64,000 nt of DNA, from positions 1 through 64,000 of the forward strand of contig JAOALB010000025.1 in the NCBI GenBank assembly GCA_025331125.1. Direction: 5' to 3'. This document shows, in pieces, positions 37,203-47,369 of this stretch (positions are counted from its first letter, which is position 1; each line of letters opens with the position of its first letter). Below the pieces are notes generated by a model. The model searched no databases and had not been told where the DNA came from. It was given only the letters and a program-made list of their open reading frames with translations. Position numbers and translations under genes: made by a program. This DNA comes from Mycogone perniciosa (taxonomy: Eukaryota > Ascomycota > Sordariomycetes > Hypocreales > Hypocreaceae).

Positions 37203-38766
37203 CTATCTGCTATTACCCCCAAACGCAAAGTTGCCAAAGACGCCGCCTCCGCCACCAGGAGTCATGGGTCCCATATGCGACAGGCCGTTCGTGTTGTGGG
37301 TTTGGGCCGCAGGAGTCGTGACAAGACCGACGCTACCGGTATTGGGCGTGCTCGGTGTGGCGCCGTTTCCGTTGACATTCTCGTTTCCGCCCTGGCCCAT
37401 CATGGAGGACATCATGAGGCCGACGTCAGGAATGCCGAGGCCCCAAACCTTGCCGACGTGCTCGTCTGGGATCTCGCCGTTGAAGATCTTGTCGCGCATC
37501 TGGAAGAATACCTTACCCGTAAGGAGGGAGTCGGAGCCTGCCTGGTGAGCTGAGCCAATACGTTTGACCTTGAGCGTCTCCGCAATATTCTCAAGGCCTG
37601 ACTTGTGCTCGAACTTTTGCAGGATTTCTGCGCTGCTGGGGTCGCTGGGTGTAAGGAGTCCGGAATTATGAAGTTTGATAGCATGCTTCATAAGATGCTT
37701 CACATCGTAGGTAGAGGGGAAGTAAAGCTTCATCTTGTGATCAAAGTCCACTTCATCATTAGGGAGAGGCATGCAAATCAAAAGCTTGGTCAGATAGCCA
37801 AAGTCGTAGCCACCATGGAAAGAAATCCACCGGACATTATCAAAGCAGACTAACCCAGATGGAATGAGTAATGAGGCGAAGTCGTGAGGGTCGATGCCGT
37901 CGCGCTCCAGAAGGTTAAAGTCAATACCAGCTTGTTGGAGAGACTCGATCGACTTCTCGTTGTACATGTCGTCCTTTAGGGAGAATTTGAAGTTGAACTG
38001 CCAGGAGTAAGGGAATGGTCCTTGCCCAATGTTTCTCCTTGCCGCTGGACTCAGCCCGAGTTCAGGCCCAGGCCTCGCCGGCGGCGTCTCGCCATCTTCG
38101 TTGAATAGTGTAAGACCGATTTGGATGACCTTGAGCATGTCCACGTTGGTACGCAAACATTGGTAGTGATAATCGCTTTTCCCTCTGAACCCACCCATAG
38201 GTCTCGATACGACGCCCGGAAATTCGGTATCCTTTGTTTCGCAGAGTCAGCCGATCACCACCCAGACAAGAAAAAGGAGACAGGGCATTGATCCCGCCAA
38301 TCCGCCGTCAACTCACCATCGCAATGTAGGGGTATTTATCCACCAGGTCTCTCAGCACGGCCATTTCCTCATGTAGGTTATGTTTCCACACTTCGCGTAT
38401 CCTGCCCTTATTCGACTGCTGTGTCCTCATCGTCGGATGCTCCATCAACACATTGTGCTGCACCTGGCCGCCGTGCTGCGGCTGTTGGAGAGCTGCCGCC
38501 GCCCCCGGTCCATGCGCGAACCCCATCCTCGCGCTCTGGCTGCCGAACCCCGTGTCTGCGAACCCAGAGCCCGCTCCATTGAGCCCGCCACCGTTGAAGG
38601 CATTGGTGTTGGCCGCGGCGAAGGGGCTGATCTGCGCGTTGGCGTTGAGATACTGACTCCCGCCGAGGGGGCCTCCCTGGGGCTGGCCGTGCGAAGGGAA
38701 GCCAGGCTGGTGGAACGGCGCGCCGACGCCGGGCCCGGCGCCGAAAGCGCGAAGTTGCGGTGGCAT
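37203..38766 (-). CDS. POP2: CCR4-NOT deadenylase subunit Caf1/Pop2
   Basis: A DEDD-family 3'-5' exoribonuclease that shortens mRNA poly(A) tails in the CCR4-NOT complex. Exon 1 is 38766-38317; the intron is 38232-38316 (GTGAGT...AAG, 85 bp); exon 2 is 38231-37203, giving 492 residues. The first 110 or so residues are Gly/Gln/Ala-rich and probably disordered, an extension common in filamentous fungi. The nuclease domain begins near IREVWKHNLHEEM. The catalytic DTEFPG starts exactly at the splice junction (Asp151, Glu153). Later acidic positions are in HGGYDFGYL and in AHQAGSDSLLT (His and Asp), so the DEDD set appears complete. A Gly/Asn-rich tail (about residues 430-492) follows. It converges on GID9 and is divergent from the complex I gene. 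Confidence 0.95.
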
Positions 38767-39510
38767 AGGATCTTGAGGAGGCCGGGAACTGAAGCCAAGG
38801 CCTGGAGGCGGTTTGAGGTATCGTTGTGATGGCGGGGTGGCGGGAAGGGACTGTTTCTAACGTGACGAAGGAGGGTACGGTCGTTGGTTTCGACGGCCTC
38901 TCTGGGCGTGCATTGGGCGATTAAAGCGCGCGCAGCAATGGTGTTCTCGGCAGAGTCGTCGCAGCTCGCAGGATCAGAGAGCGGATGTCGTCGTAGCACT
39001 ACACAGAAAACTCTAAAGATGGTGCGAGTCGGAGGGCGATTGGGTGAAGACCGATGGGAGGGGTGGTGGGTAAGAATGTTCCTTTTTTTTTGCTTCGTTT
39101 TCTCGATATTTCGGTGCACAAGCGTATGTTCGCGGTCGGCGTCAAACGGTAGCAGGCGTAGAGAGTATGGCTGTTTGGTGAGGAGAGAAGGGCTTGTTGA
39201 AGTCTGCTTGGTTCTGATATGAAGAGGTGACAATACAGATGTAGCCTACGTGCCGAAAGCGTACAGCCCAAGCAGGTCCAGGATCGCAAGTGGTCCGTGC
39301 GCGAGGGTCTCCCGCCAGACTCTTCGGCCGCGATATTGTTTGGCTCTCTTCTGCAACGACGAGCCATCGCCATTGTCCCGCCAAAACGAGTCCAATTGCA
39401 GGCACCTCAATTGGCACCATGCTTCCCACAAGGTACGTCCAGCCGCTGTAGAATTTCTCACGCAGTGGGCATATGGAGAGTTAACCATGCGGTACGACAG
39501 AGCGCTGCGA
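38767..39510. promoter_or_regulatory. Divergent promoter region, CAF1 and NDUFB3-like
   Basis: About 740 bp between two oppositely transcribed housekeeping genes, probably with both promoters and 5' UTRs. Several antisense frames run through it (for example 38445-39233 minus), but they are shadows with alternative starts. Confidence 0.5.
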
Positions 39511-39848
39511 ATGGCCCGCGGGCCCAAGGCCAACATCACCGGCTTTAGCATGCGAGCCCTCAAAGAGTCCACCGGACAGCCCCGATACGATCCCTGGGAG
39601 CGAGCGTTCGTCTAACCTTTCTACCCTAATCAATTTCTTTGCATCGCTCCGCCGCACGAGCTAACGCGGGACAATCCAGTGAGGCATGGCGATATCAGGG
39701 CCCGTTTACGAGGTGGAACCGATTCAAGGGAGCCTTCCCCGGCCTGGGAACTGCGACGGTCGCTTTCGCTGGATACTGCGTCTACGAGCACTTCTTCCTG
39801 GATGACGGACATCACCACGGCGAGGGCCATGGCGAGGAGCACCACTAA
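39511..39848 (+). CDS. NADH:ubiquinone oxidoreductase B12 subunit (NDUFB3-like)
   Basis: A small accessory subunit of the membrane arm of mitochondrial complex I. Exon 1 is 39511-39605; the intron is 39606-39679 (GTTCGT...CAG, 74 bp); exon 2 is 39680-39848, giving 88 residues. The N-terminal motif NITGFSMRAL, then DPWER joined across the intron to AEAWRYQGPF, followed by RWNRFKGAFPGLGTATVAF and a His-rich tail, is the B12 family pattern. One transmembrane helix is at about 58-75. The spliced length fits the family (about 85). A further in-frame ATG at 39487 would add eight residues. The donor GTTCGT is non-standard, but no other junction keeps the conserved DPW-x3-EAWRY spacing. Confidence 0.88.
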
Positions 39849-40462
39849 GCGTTTGCGAGGGTTGGCGGGGGTCGAGAAGGGATGATGCGGTGCTGTGGAA
39901 GTGTACATATATTTCTCATGCCTTGAGAAGGGTTTGTGTCGGAAAAGGGCTCGGACAATAAACTCAATCTAGACGACATGGCATTGGCCCCATTTTCGAA
40001 AAGATTTTGACGCTGTGGCTGTTGAGTATTGTGGTATTGTGGTATTGTGTTGGAGGTTGCTCAATGAGCGAGGATATACCCGTCAGGCTGGATACTAATG
40101 GGGACGGCGACAGGATAATGCGAGGATTTCAAGTCTCAATCAATTGTGGACAGAAATCAAACTGTCAAGCTTAGGGCTGACACAGTAATAAATTTATATG
40201 TTTGATTTATTTGAAGGTGTTGTCATTTCATTCTTTCAGTTGAGTATGTTCAGTACCTATCCCTCTCATATATGCCACCCAATGCTTCTGCCATGAACAC
40301 AAAAGAAATTACAAAAACGCAAGAAATAAAGAAGAGAAAAGAAACAAAGGATATGCTATCGTGATGATTCGTCTCAGATCCCATGTCCAATAGCGCCCAA
40401 TAACACCAGTCCTTTTGACCCAGTTGTATCAGACTTTGATATGTCAGCTTTTGTTTTTTCTT
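39849..40462. other. Convergent intergenic region
   Basis: About 610 bp between converging genes, AT-richer than its surroundings (for example about 40,170-40,340). Expected to be 3' UTRs; nothing else is supported. Confidence 0.5.
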
Positions 40463-41923
40463 TCATTGCCCTACACCATTGACCACATCGAGCGCCTGCT
40501 CGACAACGTCTTCTAGCTCGCCAACCCTTTGCTTGAGGCTCTTGTTCTCAATCTTGAGAAGGCTGACTGTGTCCCAGGCTATACTGGCATCTTGGCCTTG
40601 ACAAGTGCGGCATCCGTTGGTGCCATCCTTGGTGCCATCCTTGGTAGGATCGCCTGAAATGCCCTTGAATATCTTTTGGAAGGTAGTCATCTGTGGCTGG
40701 GACTGTCGGGCCGGTCGGGGCTGGCCGAAGGTGGACGATCTTGATGGAGGGGCTGACAATGGGTGGTCGAGGATGCTGGCTTCCGAGATGCTTGGTGCAG
40801 TGAGTGCAGGGCTGCGGGGACGGGAAAAGACGCTGGCTTCCTCGATGCTATCCTCATCCGTCTCAAAGCTGAAGTCTGACTTGGCCGTCTCTCCACTTCT
40901 CCTCCAGGCCCTCCTCCGCTGGTCATCCTCAACGCCCAAGTCTTCAGAAAATGAGCCATCGGATTGTGACATGATCTTTTGGTTTGCCGCTCTTTCTTCA
41001 ATTCTGAGTCGCTTCTCTTTGTTGAGTTCTTCCATTAATGCTTGCATAACTGCCTCCGTTTCCGAGGCTTTCCGGGCCATGTCCTCCAGCTGCATCCTGA
41101 GATGACGTGTTCTTGTTTCGGCCTCTGCCTTTTCGTCATCCTGTGCCTCCCGCTCTGCTTCCAATTCTCTGATTGCAATGGCCTGATTCTGGTAGGCAGC
41201 CTGGAACTTTTTTAGCAAACCAGTCGAGGTCATTTGCAGATTCATGAACGCCGCTGGGGAAAAGGTCTGTCCCTCAGATGGCGATCCATTGGGGAGGAGA
41301 GCTGTTTCAATGTCGAGATTGATGAGCTCGTCATTCTGTGGGACCACGATGGGTGATGCGGCAAGAGCCTTAATACTCGGCATTCTCGAGGTCAGGAATG
41401 AGAATGGGGAGCCTCCAGTTGGCGAGGCGGCCTTGGACCTATTGGGGGGTGTACGGTTGTTTGAATTCGGTGATGTTTCGTATGCCACGGAACCACGTGA
41501 GTTTTCGAGGTCGCCAAAGGTACAGCTACGGCGAGGACTCCAAGTTAATGTTGTGTCTGTAGCTCCTCCAGCGTCTCTACTTCTCGTAAATGCTATATCC
41601 GGGATCTTAGACCGCGATCTCGAGTGGCGTATTACAAGGCTAGGGCGGGGACTTGGACTCGTGAACGAGTGTTCTGGCGAGGCGAAGGGATCGGTATAAG
41701 AGATGGACTGTCGGAGAGGTGACTGGCGTTTCGGGGGAGATCCGGGGCCTACACTGGCGTAGTGGCCATCTCTTCGCTCAGCGGCGGGAGCGAGGGAAAC
41801 TGGACGCGACAGCGGCGTAGTCGTGGTGGTTGGTGAGTAGAGGTCCAAGCCTGGAGAAGGAGGAGGTGTGCCGTCAAAGTCCAGCTCATGCCCCTGGCCA
41901 GGGTTCACGGACGAGTTTCCCAT
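40463..41923 (-). CDS. Coiled-coil protein of unknown function
   Basis: A single-exon gene of 486 residues. Residues 1-230 are Ser/Pro-rich with many basic SP and RS patches, likely phosphorylated and disordered. A coiled coil spans about 230-320, with heptad-like runs such as AIRELEAEREAQDDEKAEAE and LMEELNKEKRLRIEE. A second Ser-rich linker follows. The C-terminus has a CRTCQG pair of cysteines and a short leucine-zipper-like helix (ENKSLKQRVGELEDVVEQAL). I do not recognise the family; the layout suggests a scaffold or cytoskeleton/septum-associated protein, but that is only an inference. The ATG at 41923 is the first in frame and reads MGNSSVNPGQG. Confidence 0.85.
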   Translation of the reverse strand: MGNSSVNPGQGHELDFDGTPPPSPGLDLYSPTTTTTPLSRPVSLAPAAERRDGHYASVGPGSPPKRQSPLRQSISYTDPFASPEHSFTSPSPRPSLVIRHSRSRSKIPDIAFTRSRDAGGATDTTLTWSPRRSCTFGDLENSRGSVAYETSPNSNNRTPPNRSKAASPTGGSPFSFLTSRMPSIKALAASPIVVPQNDELINLDIETALLPNGSPSEGQTFSPAAFMNLQMTSTGLLKKFQAAYQNQAIAIRELEAEREAQDDEKAEAETRTRHLRMQLEDMARKASETEAVMQALMEELNKEKRLRIEERAANQKIMSQSDGSFSEDLGVEDDQRRRAWRRSGETAKSDFSFETDEDSIEEASVFSRPRSPALTAPSISEASILDHPLSAPPSRSSTFGQPRPARQSQPQMTTFQKIFKGISGDPTKDGTKDGTNGCRTCQGQDASIAWDTVSLLKIENKSLKQRVGELEDVVEQALDVVNGVGQ

Positions 41924-44236
41924 TATGGCTGGCTGCGGTGTGGAGTGGGACTAGAATTAATAAAGTTATGAACGGATATTAGCCCCGATACTTTGATCGA
42001 ACGATTTGCCTCGTAAAGCCCAATTTCGGCGTCTTGCAGCCGACGTCTTGAAGATCAGCTGGGGTTGATTTCAGAAAATCAATCAATCTTGGTGCACGTC
42101 TGTCGCTGTCGCAGTGTCGATAGATAAATTGAACCCGTGCAAGGGAGAAAGATGTTTGAGGTTGGCCAGTCTCTTCTCCGATCCTATCTATGTATATAGA
42201 TGGGCGGGTAGATCGTTTGATCGACAATTTATGACGGCTCCACCAGGATCCCGACACGCGAGACTTGTTGCAGGGCCTAAGACTCAGCAAGACTGGCGTC
42301 GTCGTACAAGTATAGTACGAGTACAGCCAGCAGCAGGTACGGATAGTGGTAGTCTCAACTGGAACGAAGACAAAGGTCGTGCAACCCAGTGCATGCAAGG
42401 GGATTTGCCGCAGAGCTGTCTGTGAGGTCGCAACTTAAAGCTGTCGATATCAGGGGGGTGTTGGCGGTGAGGAGTAGGTCTCGATACCTAGGGATGCTGT
42501 CTCAGGTCCAGCCGAACAACGGCATGCATGTGGCCGCCATGGAATGTTCAAGACTTGTATCAGCTGTTCTTTCAAGCAAATGACCCAAGCAAATGGCCCA
42601 GTACGAAGTAGACGCCGGCACTCAAAGTCTATGCGGTCCGTATAGGGCAGTCGGTCAAGAGCCACAGGGAAGAAGCGAGAAGAGAGGAGGGGTTCAAGGT
42701 GAGAGGGAAAAGTGTGGTATTGCGTGTGGTATTGCGTACAGGTACTCCGTAGTTGACAAAGGGAGAGAGAGCCAAAGGGAGCGAACGATAGGGAGGGCGT
42801 CCAAAATATTAGCCCGCGCAGCTCCCCCAATGGTGCCCAAGGCGAGCAAAGCTGCTACATAACCAATCAACGATAGACGGACCTCTGGGGAGGAGGATCC
42901 ATGATGGGAATGCTGGTCCATTTGTCGCTGTGGTTTTGGTGTGGAGGTCATGGAGGGGCTCTCCAGCCTCCGGGTTTGTCTGCAGCGGCTGCTATCCACT
43001 GACAACGGCCAATTGTCAGTGGGTTGCCAGGGCTATGTGGTGCCTAGACCTATGGCTGTTAGTGGCTGGGACGAGTTTGCCACAGTGACTGTCCAGCAGC
43101 TCTGGCAACATCAGGGCCTCATTACATCACCCCAGGCGGTACAAAGTCGCAACCTCGATTCAGGGACTTCCCAGATATCCTACAGAAACGAGGCTCCTGT
43201 CCAGCCATAGCTACTGCATACACGAGTAAGATGCATTAGGGAAAACTCTCTTTAATTCACCAAGAATGATGGGGGGTGAATGTTGGGAAGCGAATCCCCC
43301 AATCACCCCGGCAACAGCGAATAGCCTTTGCAGCCTGCATCCAGCCACCGTGAGTCGTGATGCCGAACATCATATCTGATCGCCAGAGTGACGCCAGGGT
43401 TTCTATTTTTGTTGGTGCCTGGCTGCTAGCTTGCCGCCTCACTTTTCTCCTTCAACATGCGAACTTGCGGTGAATGATGCCGCTTTTGCTGGAATTTCTT
43501 AGAGCAGATGGCATGTGGGAGAAGTAAGAGAATGCTCCTTGTCTATGGAAAGGACCTATAGATCTAGATAACTTGATTGGGCGACACCAAGCCACGTGCG
43601 AGTATCTCTTGAATTCGGGCAACGTCACACCTGGGGAACTGACTCAGATCCTTCGGCTATCAAGGGAAGAGCCTGGCTTAGGAGCAGGTTCTGGAGACCT
43701 TGGCATAGCTGTTGCAATCGCAGAGCTTAAAACATCATTCCTAGGTTCTTGTGTCTCATTATGGGACTTGAATTCCCCCCTCCATGTCCCTCCATATGCC
43801 TCCAGTCTGGATAAACCGTGATGCTCTCATTGGGCTTACCATGGAGACGTGATACTTCAAATTCAAACACACAAATATGAAGCAATCGATACAAAGGATT
43901 GCCTGAGTCGATGTTGACACATAGACTAGCGTGCTGGTAGAGTATCCCAAAATCCAAGCCAAGTTATATAACGCCACTCGGCGCCGGCTAGTCAACAAAG
44001 AAATTAAACCAGATCCATGGAAACTCCATGTCATATCTATCATCGTAGACCCATATTGAACACGTACCCAGAGGGAGCAAAATCCCCCGAAATTCCAAAC
44101 AGACCGTATATCCCGTAGACTCAAAAGTCCTATGCATCGTTCATTCACGTCATACATACTTCCTTCAATTTCAGGCCATGTCTTCCAAAACCATACAAAC
44201 CATACAAACCATACAAGTAGCTTCACTCCGACTTTC
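41924..44236. other. Long intergenic region
   Basis: About 2.3 kb without a convincing gene. A TACTCCGTA word lies at 42743-42751, and a short CCATACAAA tandem (three copies) at about 44,189-44,216. A minus-strand frame at 42694-43005 contains one hydrophobic segment (GYVAALLALGTIGGAA), but its support is weak and it is not called. The left part is presumably the promoter of the coiled-coil gene and the right part the 3' UTR of the next gene. Confidence 0.45.
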
Positions 44237-45798
44237 TCATCGAAGCTGGACAGAGGGAAAGTACCGGGGTCCCGCGAATCCCCGGGCAATGATGGATTGG
44301 ATGTTAATGTTGCTTACGGGGTCATGATGAGAACTCCACATTTTGAGCAGCATAAAGCGACCGGAAACCGGTGGATCAAACTTAATGGTGCATTTGCTCT
44401 TATTCCTCTCGATAAAGAAGCGAGCGTGAGGGGTGAGCAGTGTGCCCCCGCCGACGGCTCGAATGGCCTCTTGGGTGGCTTGGGTGTGTGCATCCATCGC
44501 TTCGGAAAGAGCCCTACTTGGTAGGCGATCAGGATGTCGTTCCCGGTCCCGTTCCCTTTCCCGCTCTCGTTCCCGTTGGATATTGTGACGGCGACTATGG
44601 TGGAGAAGGAGGTCTTCCGGTAGGTCTGCTACGTTTTCAGAAAATGGGTTTGACAAATCCTCTGAGTCTGAATCTGGGGTTTCAAAGGGGAGAGAGCCGA
44701 TGTGGTTAGGTGGCCGACGGAATCGAGACCCATCAGAGCCATCGTCCTCTTCATCATCGCTGCATTCGGTGGTGACTTGGAAATCTGGCAGATTGGTAGC
44801 AAACTCAGGGGGCATCTGAGGCACGCGTCTGTCATCGTCATCGCTAGCGTCATATACATAAGATCTCCTAGTTGTGGTGATCGAGATTATGTGGCGGGCT
44901 GTCTGGCTCAGCATATCGTCCTGGTTCATAGCGATGAAGACCATTCCCTCTCGTACACTGTCCCAGAGGATTAGTATTTACGGTTGGCGCGGAAGTGCCC
45001 TTATCAGCCAGACGGAACATACGGATGGGAGTATTTCATTTGACCTGGTGCCTTGATGACGAGCTCCTGCAGAGTAAACACCGTTGCGCCTTGGTGCCGT
45101 AACACGATGTTGCATCTGTTCCCCTTAGTGTAATACACCGAACCGTCGTTCTTGAGGATGTTCTCGGCAGCATACAACGACTCGTTGGGAAACATCCCCC
45201 TATCGCAGCTAACAATCTCCATCCGTAACTGGCCTGGTTCCACCTGTCCATATTTGCCATACTGGAAGCCCCTAAACCCGGAGACAAGTCGGTCAGAATC
45301 CAGTTTACGACGCTTGCTTCTGCGATTGTCGTCTGAGAAATCATGAGAGCGGAGAGGGGGAGAGTAGATGGGCGGAATTAGAGAAGACGCCAGGTGGGTA
45401 TGCGTTGTCAGGTCCAGCAAAGCTCTGAGGTGCGAGTTTTCTTCGTCGAGTGAGCGATCCAGATCGTCAACGTTTGCGGGTCGACTCCCGGGAGCATTGC
45501 GCATGCGACCAGCGACGCGACGGTGCAGTAGGTGGTCCATGGAGCGATCTGTGGAGCGATCGAAGTCTTCGAAAAAGCTCGTCGGGATTTCTTCCAGACT
45601 GCGGATACGCTCGGCTTGTCGAGCTGCCGTGGTCCATTGGTGAGGTTGGGGTCGATTCACTGGCACAGACGAGTTGGCGTTGTCACGATCTCGGGCTGAG
45701 CTTAGAAGAGAGGGTATCGGCAGTGGAGGAAAATCCTCCCGGAGCTCTCGAGAGCGCTGGCGGTGGGAATTCGGTCCCGAGCCCGTCCTCGAGGACAT
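44237..45798 (-). CDS. Conserved fungal protein with a probable discoidin-like domain
   Basis: Exon 1 is 45798-45023; the intron is 44958-45022 (GTATGT...CAG, 65 bp); exon 2 is 44957-44237, giving 498 residues. The first 200 residues are Arg/Ser-rich and disordered, with a bipartite basic stretch (RRSKRRKLD) that suggests nuclear import. The folded part begins near FRGFQYGKYGQVEPGQLRM and continues with YAAENILKND and CNIVLRHQGATVF. It resumes after an acidic, Arg/Glu-repeat insertion with CTIKFDPPVSGRFMLLKMWS. The order (A-x-NIL near the start, PVSGRFxxLK at the end) resembles a discoidin/F5-8C or APC10-like jelly roll with a long loop; this is inference by eye. The open frame extends upstream to 45900, but the first ATG is 45798. 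Function is unknown. Confidence 0.8.
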
Positions 45799-47369
45799 TA
45801 TGGGAGTCGGAGGCCCTATGACTCTCCTTCTTGAAGTCGGCAAGAATTCCACGTGGTGTTCCCGATAGCTTATCCCAGATGTCGGTGCACCCGAGGTCAA
45901 CGGTAAGTCACCTGCTGGCAGTGATTGGTGTATCGTCTGTCTATCCTCTTGCTGCGCTTACGGATAATGAGATTGCCAAGATACGACGGGAGATTCGGTA
46001 CGAGAGTTGTAAGGCGAGGTCAGGGTTGCGGCAGTGAAAAAGTGCAGCTGAGCAGAGTTCAGTTCCAGTGACCTGCTGTGGCGTATTTGGCGAGAGTTAC
46101 TCTGCACGAAGTCCAGGCCCCAGCAAGGCCCCAGCGTAACGTTTCCAAATGAATATTTGCAAAAGGCGGTTCCGAGGACGTTAAAGGGTGTGATGGGACT
46201 CGATCACCTCATGAGGTGCTTGTGCCCGCACGGATAATAATAGACCTGACGTTGGATGCTGTGGAACCACCCAACAATAGACACTGAGACCAGAAGCCAG
46301 GAAGCGATCCGAGGCAACGTGCCCGCAGCGTGTTGCAGGCAGGGTGATGGTGATGATAGCGGCTCTAGTACTTCGTACAGGCATTCAATGACGTGCCATC
46401 ATAGACAGATCAATTCGGTGCCCAAGAGGGGCGTTGCTGCGCATAAAACCAAGGATGAGAGATTATGCGATGTTGAAGTGAAGTTGATCCGTGGAGGTGA
46501 GCTGCCGCGTGAGCAACGGAGGAATTGGTTCGCTTGAAACTGCGGGGTTGTTCCGGGGCCTGATGTACCTTTCTGGGCGTTTCATTGTTCGAGTCATCGC
46601 CTAAGCCTATTTGTGATCCCTGGCGGTCTGGGCATGCGCTGCAGCTGACTTGTTTGCCTCTTTCAGCGCTCGTAGCCTTCTGGCCGCCCCCAGATGCCCA
46701 CATATTGATGCTACTAAAGCTTCAGCCTACTGATAGCCTCGCCCGTACTTCGTACTTTTCAGTTTAACCCATAAACTTCGTGCCCGTTTTTAGCAGTGAT
46801 AGTAATAGTAGTAAGATAGGATGACGTTCTTTTTGAGCCAAGCAAATAGTCTCGACGGAAAGATGTAAGAAAATACAGAGTATCAATACTTGCAAGCTGT
46901 CAGATGAGAAGTCCTAATGCCCCATTTGCTTGCAGCTCTGAACCCCCCACCTGCTAGAGGAGTCTGGAGGAGGTGGGCCTTCTGCTAAGCTCTACCTTAT
47001 TCTGCCGCCAATTACCCGCACCCACTCCAGTATTACCCTAACAGTAGCAGTCCTCGTCGCTAGCGTATTCCTATGACAACGTCGGTTCCAGACGAGGCTG
47101 CCAGACTCATTCTTCATGTTCGCCCTTTGATAAGACTGTCGTACATAACGGCTGTCAATTGGCTGCCTGCATCTTTACCGACGCCAGCTGTGTGAATGTC
47201 GCCTTGAATTCCATTAGTGCCAGGGCTGCTGGTGTTCCTCCACGGCCTGGCTCCTCCTGTTTTCCCTTTAAAACCACACCAGCCATCTCATCAGCCACGC
47301 AGCCTTGTCCTCGCATAACGACATCTCGCGTTCCCCTCAACGTTGAAGCGAAGCATTCTTCTGGTATCG
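45799..47369. promoter_or_regulatory. Divergent intergenic region
   Basis: About 1.6 kb between divergent genes. Short frames in it (for example 46256-46537) have no recognisable domain. Expected promoters and 5' UTRs; no distinct site stands out. Confidence 0.45.

Noticed and set aside
42694..43005. Minus-strand ORF with one hydrophobic segment
   Set aside because: Only one weak membrane segment, and repeated CAATACCACACG near its end suggests non-coding DNA. Kept out for lack of support.
43759..44289. Minus-strand 176-codon ORF
   Set aside because: It overlaps the 3' end of the discoidin-like gene in another frame and includes a CCATACAAA tandem; likely UTR.
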